In this document: positions 11,380-21,799 of the stretch, in pieces | How the letters are laid out: every line of letters begins with the position of its first letter | Numbering within the stretch: the first letter of the stretch is position 1 | Origin: Pisolithus tinctorius | Lineage: Eukaryota; Basidiomycota; Agaricomycetes; Boletales; Pisolithaceae | DNA length: 64,000 bases | Reading direction: 5' to 3' | NCBI GenBank assembly: GCA_024663395.1 | Contig: JANFAH010000028.1 | Location: 124,001 to 188,000, forward strand | Position numbers and translations under genes: made by a program | Notes under the pieces: generated by a model | What the model was told of the DNA's origin: nothing | Seen by the model: only the letters and a program-made list of their open reading frames with translations | The model's database searches: none

Positions 11380-11415
11380 GTGTAGCAAGACTACACAAAC
11401 ATACCATACAGACTC
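11380..11415 (-). repeat. Harbinger 1 right terminal inverted repeat
   Basis: Reverse complement matches 8211-8246 at 31 of 36 positions; followed by the TTA duplication at 11416-11418. Confidence 0.92.
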
Positions 11416-11760
11416 TTACCCACTCTTAGTCAGCAGTCTTGCTTAGTCATCCCTCCACTCCTGCATAACTCGTCAATGACTTGTGCCAGGAGCACATTCC
11501 ACTTGAAGTTTGTTACTCCAGAATACTTTTGGCTGAACACCTTCACTCTGTTCAGCATCCCCTGTCCAGTTATCACTTGCTTGTCTACTCCTGCATAACT
11601 CATTGTCGACTTGTGCTAGGAGCACCTGCCATTGAAATTCCCCCACACTAGATTTCTTCTGCCCTCCAGGTTCTGTGGAGGTACACCACCACTTGCTCTA
11701 CATTTGTCTTTTGTGTTGGTTTTGTTTGGTTTTCACCAGCTTTCCACACTTTGACTCACA
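11416..11760 (+). repeat. LTR-like repeat R, copy 1, right part
   Basis: Homologous to 59200-59514. It contains two direct copies of an ACTCCTGCATAACTCGTCA..ACTTGTGCCAGGAGCAC module (11458-11496 and 11585-11624), which are also duplicated in copy 2. It ends TTGACTCACA, as copy 2 does, which is taken as the LTR 3' end. Confidence 0.75.
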
Positions 11761-11805
11761 GCGCTCTAATTCTGAAAGAGTTATTACACAGCAACACTAC
11801 CCACT

Positions 11806-12778
11806 ATGGTGAAAGATGATCATTCCTTACAAGTCCCAACCCTAAATGCAGATGGAAGCAACTGGCTATACTACAAGGCTCAGGTTGAATGGGCTGTCAG
11901 CTTGAAAGGGCTGATTGGACACCTGACCAGCTTGGATGTGAAACCAGAGGACCCTTCAGCAGGGAAAAACTCCTCCTGGAAGCCCACAGCCACAGAGCAA
12001 AAACTTGTTAGTGAATACCTGGAAAAGCGTCAGCAATGGGCTAAGGATGATGGATATGTCAAGCAATTGATCACTGTGTCACTCCCAGAATCTCTGTTCC
12101 TTCAAGTCCTGAAGGAAGAGACTGTGAAGAGTGTGTGGGGTGTCCTCACTGACCTTTTCCAAAACCACTCTTGTGTCATTGTGATTGATCTGCAGAGAAA
12201 ACTCCAAGAATCCCACTGTGCAGAAAAAGGCAATGTCCATGCTCACTTTGACAGGATGCATGCACTGTGCAAACAACTTGCCATGCTTGGACAGTCAATC
12301 ACAGATGACAACTTTGCAGCTATCATTCTCAGCTCACTTCCCACTTTGTATGACTCCAACCTCGCAGCTATGATGTCTTTGGCCCTAGTCATGCAAAAGG
12401 ACCTATCTCCAGACTTCATCATCAAAGTAATTTCTGACAAATATGATAGGCGCCAAATGCAGACAAAGAAGAGGCAACCCTGGAAACTCCAGAAATTCTG
12501 AAGATGCAGCTTACTCAGTGAAGGATGGAAAGAAGTCCACTAAAAATTGTGGAAAGAAAGGTCACAGCAGAGACCAATGCTGGGAAGAGGGTGGCAGAAA
12601 AGCTGGGCAAGCACCCAAGTGGTTCCAGAACAAGGGAAAAGGGAAAAAGAAGGAGAAAGGCACTGGAACAGTGGCCACTGCATGTCCCAAATTTCTTGGG
12701 CACATGACAATGCATTATAAAGACATTTCAATGGTGGTTGCCAGTGGATTCATTATAATGCATGCTAATGGTGAATGA
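11806..12778 (+). pseudogene. Ty1/copia gag with zinc knuckle
   Basis: ATG 11806 starts a gag of the UBN2/DUF4219 type common in copia elements: VPTLNADGSNWLYYKAQVEW, a central DGYVKQLITVSLPE, then LQRKLQESHCAEKGNVHAHF and FIIKVISDKYDRRQ. A 1-nt shift near 12460-12500 moves the rest (CGKKGHSRDQCWEEGG, a CX4HX4C part of a zinc knuckle, and a Lys/Gly-rich tail) to another frame. Copia character is lost after about 12690. The protease that should follow is found at 37478, 24.8 kb away. No 5' LTR matching the 3' LTR at 41014 was found; the R repeat ends only 45 bp upstream. Confidence 0.75.
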
Positions 12779-12779
12779 T

Positions 12780-13060
12780 TACTTGATCATGTCATGACAA
12801 CATGGCCCAGACCCTATTGTCATTACCCCAATGCACATTATTATTGTCTAATAATGGAAATTCTGTGACATAAGCATGTCATGACAACATGGCATGAACC
12901 CTATGGAATATGGCATTGTCATTGGGTGATAATGTCATGATAATGGAGCACTGGCATCATTATCACTACTTGTTATGGCAATTACAACCAGACAATATTT
13001 TGTTGGACGACATCTCGATGACATGACAATGCGAGTGTTCGACATTTTGATGGCACACAA
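12780..13060. repeat. subterminal repeats, left end of Plavaka-like element
   Basis: CATGTCATGACAACATGGC followed by ACCCTAT occurs at about 12787 and 12870. ATTGTCATT and ATAATG words recur throughout. No coding frame is seen. Such subterminal arrays are usual transposase binding regions in CACTA-like elements. Confidence 0.45.
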
Positions 13061-13070
13061 TCCATTAACA

Positions 13071-14041
13071 TCAAGCTAATATTGCCTGGTTTCTATACCA
13101 TATAGCAATTACAGAAATCATATTACATGCTAATATACACAAAATCAGCACTATAATATGATCTAATGCATGAGGCAGGTCGAGGGGAACGTCATCATTA
13201 TGAAAACTCAGGGCTGGGACGCTGCTGTCCTCATTGTTGCCAGATGAGGATAGAGGTGGTGTTGATACGCCGGGACTTGGAATGGCCATCATTGTCGGGA
13301 GTGTAAGGGACACTGCGTACTGACAATAGAAGGACCATATGAAGATAGCATTAGTGATGATACCCATAACCAATGGAATCGATGCAAGAAGACTGAACAT
13401 GATTGCGCCGAGTGATGCTTGGCCGAGAGGCTGCAACGACCACTCCAAGGGCTGACACAGGCAAGTGGGTACCACTGCCACAGCTGCGCCTTCCAGAAGT
13501 AAGGCCATCTGAAGACAGCTCACCTGCGGAGAGGTTGTAGACAGCAGGGGAGAGATGCCATTCTCCAGGGGCATGTAAGGACGACCAGGGGAGGTAGTGA
13601 TGTATGAGGACATGTAAGAGTACTCACCAATGGTGTTGGTCAGGTTCAGCGAGTCAAAGTCAAGACTGGGGGAAGATGAAGAGGGGCCGGGCACTGCCAT
13701 AAGGTGATGTAAGCTACAACAATGATGGAGGATCTGATTCGGGCTTACAAGACATGGAGGAGACGCCATAGGGGGACTGTGGGTACTGGAGATAGGCCTC
13801 GAGGTTGAGGGTGTCATAGGCGAAGGGAGCATCAATGAAGTTGGGGTTTCCAAGCAATTTGCAATGGCACAATGAGTGCATCTAAAATCTTGTCACAATC
13901 ACCGAAGAGATCTGGAGGTAGGGGGAAGCAGACGGGCTCGGGAGCCACATGAAAATGTACAACATGTGCATATGCACACATGGTGGTACCAACTACTGAA
14001 TCGATGTTGTTGTAGCCCAATGCGACATCACTACCAAGCAA
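13071..14041 (-). other. possible degenerate gene, unassigned
   Basis: A 260-codon open frame (13071-13853) is Pro/Ser/Leu-rich. A different frame over 13700-13860 reads NPNFIDAPFAYDTLNLEAYL, which looks more protein-like, and an upstream piece (13832-14041) could be an exon. The frames conflict, so no gene model is proposed. It may be a third gene of the Plavaka-like element. Confidence 0.2.
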
Positions 14042-14906
14042 TATTGTGACTAGGCAAGAGTGGCGTCATTGTTGGGTGGAGAGGAGGTGTCATTCCGTCA
14101 TTGGGTGAGGCTAAAGCTGGAGTGGTTGTTGTCATTGTCTGCCAAGGCTGAGGGCAGTCTCATTGCTGGGATGGGGATCCCAGATGTTATCGTCATTGGG
14201 ACAAACTGGGGTACTAGGTCAGATGCAGCTGGGGTAGAGGAACAAAAATAAGAGATAAAGATTAAAAAATAAAAAAGGAACTGTCAGACTTGCTAGAGCT
14301 GGAGTGCTGGCATCAATATGCTGTGGCAGAGGGTCATTGAGAAAGGCCAGGGATGGTGACGGCCATTGTTGTGGAGGCTGGGGATGGGGATGGCAATTGT
14401 TGAGAGGCTGGGGATGACTGTCGTCATCAAGGCTAAGAGCGATACTGTCAGTTGCCGACACTAGAGCATGGACAAATTATAAAATATCTGACAATCATTC
14501 TGTATCAATAATGATACAATGAATTATGGTGCAGTAACTTATGGAACAACTCCATGAGAGTCTGAAAGGCGTCGATGCTTGTGAAGTTATGTTAATAGCC
14601 TTGTAATTAATGGAACAAGTCATGAACATGGTGACAGAATGAGAACAAGAAATGAACATGTCACTATGCTGCTTGATAATGTACCAACCGGGTTTGGTAA
14701 TGAGTTGACAATATCCTAAGTACCATAGTTGTCATAGTTCAGACAGCAAATACAGGCATTTTTTGTCACTGAAATCCAGAGGACAAAATCACATTTAAAA
14801 TCATAATTCTACACTCGCAAAAATGTATATGAAGTATGCGGGAAGGCGACAGCCTTAGATCTTAGACAGTGAGAAAGGTAATAACAGAATTGGCATGACC
14901 CAACCA
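14042..14906. other. no gene; GTCATTG-rich and A/T-rich DNA
   Basis: GTCATTG-type words recur between 14060 and 14430 (for example GTCATTGTTGGG, GTCATTGGGACA). The rest is A/T-rich with nothing recognisable. Confidence 0.4.
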
Positions 14907-16759
14907 CTATTTCTTTCCACGATTTGTCGCTCTCGTACAGCGTTTCTCCTGCAGTGGCTGGGTAATAAGAGGTGCATCGGCTGCAACAGGTGTGATCCTC
15001 CGCTTTGATGCTGCAGAAGTGCGGCGAGCAGAAGAAACAGAGCATCCAGATTCAGCATCACCCGGGTCAGTAAGGGAAAGTCTTCCAACACCAAGGTGAA
15101 CTTGAGTCGTAGCAGACAGCCTCGCATTACCTGCACCTTCGTGGGAAATTGAAGCTGACGCTTGATGGTTGACAGTTGTATCCTCCAGTACAGAAGTACT
15201 GGCACTGGGAAGTGGGCAAACAGTGGCTGCCATGTCAGGAGGATGGGAACCAGCCTGCGACTGTAGTGGGGACTCGGCTCCAGTGGAATTGGGGATCGAG
15301 AGAGGGGTGTCAGAATCCTGATCCATCTCCTCAAGAAGGTCATCTTCCCAGTTATGTGGCTGAGGAGCTAAGTGAGTAGGCTCAAGCTGCGGTGGTTGAC
15401 AGGGAGGCTGTGGCCCAAATAAATTGTCATTAAAGAACTGCATGACTTCCCATGACCATTTATTACGTTTGAAGAGTAGCCGGAGATAAAAATTGAAATC
15501 ATTGCGATATTGAATCTTTGTGTGGTTTCCTTCAGCATTGAGTTCTGTGTCATGAGTGAGCAAGTAGCGTGCCTACCATGAAAATGTTATCATTAGCATT
15601 CCCTATATCATGGACATGATTTATGTTAGGACTTACCATGACGGTGAAACTAGCAATCATTCCCTTGGTGATGCTATTGACCTTCATAATCTCCCCTCTA
15701 GGCTTTGGTCCTCCCCTTTTCTTTGTGCCAAGCAGTGAACTCTTCCCCTTCAACAGAAGATGCACCATCTATAAGCAGAGTAACTGAGTCAAATTAGAGA
15801 AATAGAACACGACAACTTACTTTGACAAGTACCACACTCTTGAAAAGCATGTCTGAGGTCATGTTGTGTGGATCGGTGAACAGAACTGGTGCAAGACGTT
15901 CATACTTGCCATCGAGTTTGACATTTTCTGGGAGTTTCAACAAAATGAGAAGATCCTTGCTGGTAGCCTTCGAATCTTGGAGAGACTCTGAAAAGATATT
16001 GACAGGAAGTTTCAAAGATGAGAAGACAATGGAAGCACTATCTTTAACTGCTTTGAGCAGGTTAGAACATTCTGTATTGACATGGTGACGAAACTAATAC
16101 AAGTCAAATACAATAGTTTAGCACATATTATCCAGAAGATATGAGTTTAAACTTACTACAGTCTTGAATGCTTGTGCTTGGTATGTCTCCATCTGCTTAT
16201 GGAGTTCTTTTGGAACTGCCTCATACAATTCTTCAACTGTCCCATCAGCCATCGCTTGAGGGGATGACCAACACATGGGGCTGCAGGGATCGATGTTTGG
16301 TTTTCAAATTGTCAGGAAAATTGAATCGTCGATCCAGAAATTGTAGAACATCATATACTTCTTGGCAGCTTTGGCAATGGATTTATCGAGTTCGGAGGGT
16401 GCCTTTGTGGTATGATTGCGACTTCAAGCAGGGACTGTAGCTTGAAGGGCTACATAATCCCTGCGTATGCCTCGAAGCTCGTTCTGCATCTCAAAATAAG
16501 CCTCTTGTACAAAGGAAAGTGCCTGAGAATAGATGTCAGTGATCGTAGTAGACGGACACGAAGAAAAGGACCATACCTTTCTCAACTCTTGCACATCTGC
16601 AGTGGGACCTGGGACATGGAGGGCCCTCTGCATCTGCTTGATGTCACTTCCGGAGTCAGAGCTATCTCCATGAGTCCCTTCGTCAGCTTGAGAATCATTG
16701 CTGCCATCAATGGCACCAATGCAGCTGGTGAAATCCTCTTCAGAGTCAGATTGGGGCAT
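14907..16759 (-). pseudogene. second gene of the Plavaka-like element, unknown function
   Basis: Starts at 16759 (MPQSDSEEDFTSCIGAIDGS) and ends at 14907 (ATNRGKK). Recognisable blocks in order: KKYMMFYNFWI, MADGTVEELYEAVPKELHKQ, VNTECSNLLKAVKDSASIVF, KYERLAPVLFTDPHNMTSD, GVNS-type KVNSITKGMIASF, TELNAEGNHTKIQYRNDFNF, and a Ser/Pro-rich tail with a basic end. The blocks lie in several frames separated by probable introns near 16060-16150, 15770-15830 and 15570-15640; a 1-nt shift near 16300 has no obvious splice site, so the copy is probably dead. This protein family travels with the transposase in many basidiomycete genomes; no biochemical role is known to me. The 337 bp between this gene and the transposase (16760-17128) show nothing coding. 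Confidence 0.5.
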
Positions 16760-17128
16760 TCTGAAAACAAAGAATTAAACTGGGGCAACTAGGAAAAACT
16801 GGTCGTGAGTCTGGGAGTGCCGTTGCAGAATGGAAAATGTAGCTTGGACCAAGATCCTTATATATGTTTCTAGCCTGAAACCTGCTATCAGTTACGTCTT
16901 GAAGCAGCAAGGAAATCACATACCTCGATTATTGAGCGTTAGCCATTAATGTAAAAGAGACACAGCCTGTAACATGTAAAGGTGTCGGATCGAAATGGAA
17001 TAGTTGACCTTGATGCAGTAAAATGAGTTTGTGGTAGGATTCAGTTCTGGGTCATGTCGACTAAGGTCCGACAACATTCTCCCTCTGAATGGCATTGCTC
17101 AGCAAATATTAATACACACTGAGCCACC

Positions 17129-19988
17129 CTACTTCCATGTTTTCATTTGAAGAAACATGTCACCATCGACATGGTCTACCACAAGAGATTCATCCTTTTT
17201 CTTCAGGTCAGGGAACAAGAGTGCACCTCGAATGATTGAAACTAATGGAATAAATGTGGAATCGCTTCTAGGCACAGCCTTGACACACATAAGTTTCATG
17301 GCCCAGTCCAGTTCATGCTCCTGACCGACACTTGCAGTATAAGGCTGAACGAGAGCGAGCTGAAGTTCTCTGTAGCTGTGGATTTGACACGTAAAAAAGG
17401 TTATCAAGCGAACAAAGGCTGTTTGTGTTGACATGAGTTGCACATATGCACAGTCATAGCGAGGAGCACCGAAGAACTGAGAGTTACATCGCAAATGATC
17501 GGTAGCCAACTTCCAGTGGACACAGGACTCATAGTTGACTTTGAGGTAGTGGTACTCATATATCTGGTGAGTATGATATCAGCCACCATCTAATTGGCAT
17601 GCAAGCGGCAAACACATACATTAAAATCAGCTGGGATGGTAACCCACTTTTTTAGCTCATGCCCAATTGAAGGCAGAAACTTGTTGATATAGTCAGTGAA
17701 CTTTCTTCGAAGTCTCAGGTATGCTTTGTCTTCACGATCACATTCTGCTTTGATCCCCTGGATGGTGGTGGGCTTGCACGGTGACCCAAGCTTGCAATGT
17801 CCCTCAAAGCCCAGTTCGAGGACACTATCGTCATTATCATCATTATCATCCCCACTTCTTGCTTTGTGCCACTTGTCATACCAGTCTATACAAGTACGTA
17901 GGAGCCTGCATGCAAGGATATGTTGGTCAACACGAAGAATCTTAGTAGAAAGGGTGAGATACACCCAGGCCCGAAGCTTTAATAAATTGCCTACCTGTCC
18001 AGCAACATCCCTACCATTTGAACGATCTTGATAAGCTTCCTTTAGAGGGCCATGCATTTTTTCATTGGGGCAAGTACTGTAGTTTCGCACTGCCCCCTTT
18101 TCTCATATATCACGCACCACATGTTTCCACAGGTGCACCTTTGGAAAGTCCCAATCTACCTTGAGACCTGGGATGGAAGAGTTCATTGCATGCTCTTTGT
18201 ATGCCTATGAAAGTGAACATAACATCTGAGAGAGCTAACTAAAGAAATAGCATTTCAAACAGAGAGTCAAGACTCACCTGTAGCCTTTCGTTGAAAACAA
18301 GAAGCTCAGTTTCAATGGCAGAGAGCGTGCAATCGGTTTGGATGTCAAGGCTGATCAGACTATCAAGTTGTAGATAGCTGCTGATAAGGCCAAGAAGGAG
18401 ATATCCCTCGGGACATGCTGCCTTCATAAGGATACTTAATGCAGGATAAAAAACTTGCTATTACCAGGAAGTTATGTGTCAGCAAAACATCACGAAACAT
18501 GGAGAAATCTGGCTCACAATAGATAGGTCAGCAAACTTATTCCCATCATTAAATGTCACCTTGAGGACGGCTGTGAAATGAAACAGTTTCCGCCAGCATG
18601 GAAACTCCTTTGTACTGTTATTGTAGGATAGATTAGCACATGCCAAAACTCAGAACAGAATCGAGCTCACAGTCATTCAACCGTTGCTTCTGCATCACGT
18701 CCAAGGTACCTCAAAATAATCTTCAGATCTTCAAAGAGATGTTTTCCCCACAATCCCAGGTGGAGGACGTGCAGGCGATCAAAACTCAGTGCCAAGTGAG
18801 GGTCAGAGTACCTGATACACCAAAAGACATTATTTTACCCTTAATAAACCTACTGTGAATGGGGGCTATGAGGAACGTACAAGTACAGGATGCAGACCAA
18901 GTTTCTTGAGAATTGCTTCACCAGTGGCCTCACAATCATTGTAAACCCACAATGCTTCCTCTCCTTGCCCTGCATTGTGAAGAGCAAAAGTCTTAGAAAT
19001 GTTGTGGAGTAATTCAAGTGGCACGAGGCATATAGGGCATGGAGCCTTGCCATTCCGACCTCGAATTAAAGACATCATACATCTGTTGGTGCAATCATTC
19101 AATTAACTCAGAAACCGATTTGTTCATTGACTTACTGTTCCTCATAGTCTGCAGATAGTATCAAAAACAATGGGAAAAGATACTGTATAATCTCATCCCA
19201 ACACCTATGCTGAAAGCCAGTTGCCAAGAAGTGAACCATGGCCTTGAATAATTTGATGGCACTTTCATGCCAAACAACACGTTTCAAAGTTGTATAGCCA
19301 AGTTTACCTTCCTCAGCTGCATCCTCTGGGATCTTGAAGGATTAGATCGCATTAGATGTCAATATTGTGAGCAGACCATATTATAACATAGAACATACAA
19401 TCAGAAGCCAGCCAACAACACAACCTCCTCCAACGGACTCAGAATTCCAGATGTCTACAGGGAGATTAGCACACTGAACAACTACAGGGTACCCTTTCAC
19501 AGTGCCATGAGACGAAAGCCTCGTCTTGTCAGCATACAATATAAAACAGAATGGTATGGCATTTTCAACATCAGCAGGAAGCTGAGACTGTTAAGGGGAC
19601 AGCAATGTTATAATCAGCCCAGGGACAAGAACTGTGCTTGCACATACTTACCTGTATGTCCCACCAGTGATCACATGTCCAAGGCTCACCATAAAAGCAT
19701 TCATACTCTTCCCCATTGTGTTTGTAAACCTGTTCAGCATCCCAGACAAAGTGTGGGGCTAATTGTGGGTTAGCGAGCAGGTCAGGAGCCCAGTCCCAGA
19801 CTGGCCGAGTATGAACCTCAACCTCCATCTCCTTGCCCTTGTATGGCGCAGAGATGATGTGCTTGGTGAACTAAAGGATCAATATCGATAAATAGCATTC
19901 ACAGCACAGCACAGCTAATACACACAGGTGTTAATTCAGCTCCTGCATTATCACATGCCTTCCGCAACTCAGCATTGTTCTTCATTGT
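17129..19988 (-). pseudogene. Plavaka-like transposase, central and C-terminal part
   Basis: Continues the gene begun at 34023, interrupted at 19989 by the DIRS element. Blocks in order: MKNNAELRKACDNAGAELTP; an intron; PVWDWAPDLLANPQLAPHF and EPWTCDHWWDIQ (19571-19828); ILYADKTRLSSHGTVKGYP (about 19480-19560); WHESAIKLF and LFLILSADYEEQ; CMMSLIRGRNGKAPCPICL (18866-19102); ALSFDRLHVLHLGLWGKHLF; CPEGYLLLGLISSYLQLDSL; NYSTCPNEKMHGPLKEAY (17590-18090); FFGAPRYDCAYVQ and ISIIRGALLFPDL-like end near 17129. Many short introns separate the blocks. D/E catalytic residues are expected in ILYAD and SADYEEQ-type motifs but are not assigned here. No single continuous model was built. Confidence 0.65.
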
Positions 19989-20113
19989 GTATGACTCTGC
20001 GACGCGGCGAGGCACGAGCGAGACACAGAGTTTAGTCTTTGGACTAGCGTTAGGTAAGCGGCACGTTTTCTCTTCTGTTCGTGCCACCACCTCGCTCGCT
20101 GCTCCTCGTCGTC
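19989..20113 (+). repeat. DIRS split direct repeat A1
   Basis: Begins GTATGACTCTGCGACG; same as 25109-25233 except T for C at one position. Confidence 0.92.
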
Positions 20114-20191
20114 ACAGCCTCACCCACCATGTTCCTTACGCCCAACTCGTAGTCACTCCTTTCTTATCCTCTCCCTCGCAGATTCCACCAA

Positions 20192-21799
20192 ATGGCTGAC
20201 CCAAACCTCGAACAGCGCCCGGACTTCGAATCAGCTGCCTTTCGCGAGATTCGAGAAGCCATGATGGCTACACTCGACCTCAACCTGGAACAAGCTATAG
20301 CCCGTCTCCGCACGGCCTGGGACGACGACCATCAACGTAGAGTCGACGAGTGGAATGATCAACACCGAGCAGAAGGCGAAGAAGCACAACAAAGGGAAAA
20401 CCGACCTGAACCGGTCCCAGGCCCAGCACCCGGGCAGGAAGCCGAGGGCCTAGAAGACGGACGTCGCGACGCAGAACGCAAGAAACCCCAAATGGCCGAC
20501 TTCACCGTCGGTCGTCCACCCCCCAGCGTCATAGTCAACAGGCCATCCCAATACGCCACCAACAAGCTCGCCTCTTGCGACTACGTTGAACTTTGGTATT
20601 TCTCCCCTGAAGGTTGCAATGACGCAGCAAAACACGCAAGATCCAACGCCGATGACACCTTTGGCATCTCCAGCACCAACGACCTACTCACTCTCAGGCC
20701 AGTAGCATCGGTCAAAGCATCGCAGAACGCGTGCGCGGATCACAACCTAACTTTCGGCGAATTCCTACAAGCCCGAGTGTCGTTCCTACACCACATAAGA
20801 ATGGTTCCCTGGCCCGAAAAACACATCAACGCCCTCGCCATGTTCTTCTGGAACCTCGAAAGTCACCCCCAACGCTCCACCACGAACGGTGACGCCATCG
20901 TCCTAAACTACGCTTCCCGAGTTCGCCGCCAGTGGCACGACGAACTGAAGGCGAACAACGGCCATGTATTCGACATCTCCATCATCAACGATACATTGAT
21001 GAACAGCATAGCCTTCGAAGTGAATGACGCCGCCCAGAAACGGCTCGCTCGAAGGTCAGTCGCCCAAGCGTCACTCAGAGCACACGAAGCTAACCAAACT
21101 TTCACTATTCCACTCCCCCAACATCTCAATTTCACTAACACCGTCATCCACATCCCCCTTTATCAACACCCTACCCCCTCTCACCCTCCTCCCGATGGCA
21201 TGGCCATGCCCCATCGACGCCCATCCCAACCTAATCACCCCGCTTCCCATGCCACCTTTTCCGCCCTACCATGCTCCCCGCACCACAGGGTCGAAGCTTT
21301 CTTTGAGACGAACCCAACCTCGCCCCCGCAATCCAGACGATCCCGGCGCCATTACCAACCGCAACCAGAGACCCAAACATCGCGAAGGCGCAATTCACGC
21401 TCCCAATCCCCCAGACCCCGGTTTCGTCAACAACTTCACTCGTCCCCGCCCAAAATCTCCAACCTATCATCACCCCCCCGCAAGCGATCCCCAGGAACCC
21501 CCTCCCAACCGAAATCAGCATGCCCAGTATGCCTCGGACGTCACCCCCACCGGATCCACGAGTGCAACAACCCCAACCTGTGGGACGGATCGCCCACACA
21601 TGCCAGACGCACCACAGAAGGTCGCGTCATCGACGGCAAAGGTCACGTCCTATGCAGCGATTGGCAGAAACCCAACAGCTGCACCCTCTCACACAAGTCT
21701 GCCAAGCACGAATGCTCCGGTTGCGGGAGTCGCGAGCATGGAGCTCAGCATTGCCATCGCGCACAGAAGCGCGCAAGCACTAACCCCATACAAGCCTGA
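20192..21799 (+). CDS. DIRS gag-like protein with zinc knuckles
   Basis: ATG 20192 (MADPNLEQRPDFESAAF) opens 535 residues. The N-terminal half is charged and probably helical; a central domain has YVELWYFSPEGC and the PLPEKHI-like VPWPEKHINALAMFFWNLE; then a Pro/Ser/Arg-rich linker (residues about 310-440). The C-terminus carries Cys/His clusters: CPVCLGRHPHRIHEC, LCSDWQKPNSC, and CSGCGSREHGAQHC, which is a CX2CX4HX4C zinc knuckle. This would package element RNA. No stop interrupts it. The RT frame overlaps its 3' half in another register. Confidence 0.85.
   Translation: MADPNLEQRPDFESAAFREIREAMMATLDLNLEQAIARLRTAWDDDHQRRVDEWNDQHRAEGEEAQQRENRPEPVPGPAPGQEAEGLEDGRRDAERKKPQMADFTVGRPPPSVIVNRPSQYATNKLASCDYVELWYFSPEGCNDAAKHARSNADDTFGISSTNDLLTLRPVASVKASQNACADHNLTFGEFLQARVSFLHHIRMVPWPEKHINALAMFFWNLESHPQRSTTNGDAIVLNYASRVRRQWHDELKANNGHVFDISIINDTLMNSIAFEVNDAAQKRLARRSVAQASLRAHEANQTFTIPLPQHLNFTNTVIHIPLYQHPTPSHPPPDGMAMPHRRPSQPNHPASHATFSALPCSPHHRVEAFFETNPTSPPQSRRSRRHYQPQPETQTSRRRNSRSQSPRPRFRQQLHSSPPKISNLSSPPRKRSPGTPSQPKSACPVCLGRHPHRIHECNNPNLWDGSPTHARRTTEGRVIDGKGHVLCSDWQKPNSCTLSHKSAKHECSGCGSREHGAQHCHRAQKRASTNPIQA

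Larger units (their letters stand above)
8211..11415 (+). mobile_element. PIF/Harbinger DNA transposon 1, complete but decayed
   Basis: The 3205-bp element has 36-bp terminal inverted repeats (8211-8246 and 11380-11415, 31 of 36 identical, all five differences transitions) starting GAGTCTGTA. It is flanked by the 3-bp target duplication TTA (8208-8210 and 11416-11418), the rule for this superfamily. It carries two convergent genes, a DDE transposase (+) and a Myb/SANT-type protein (-), the two-gene plan of autonomous PIF/Harbinger elements. It sits inside repeat R; the second R copy shows the empty site. Confidence 0.93.

Noticed and set aside
11416..11805. 5' LTR of the copia element
   Set aside because: This sequence is repeat R and does not match the copia 3' LTR at 41014.
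13071..13853. 260-codon minus ORF as a genuine gene
   Set aside because: Low-complexity Pro/Ser/Leu content, and a different frame in the same place looks more protein-like; kept only as a weak possibility.
21024..21700. Start of the DIRS RT ORF within gag as a real N-terminus
   Set aside because: The region is an overlapping frame of the Pro/Arg/Ser-rich gag linker; RT homology begins much later.
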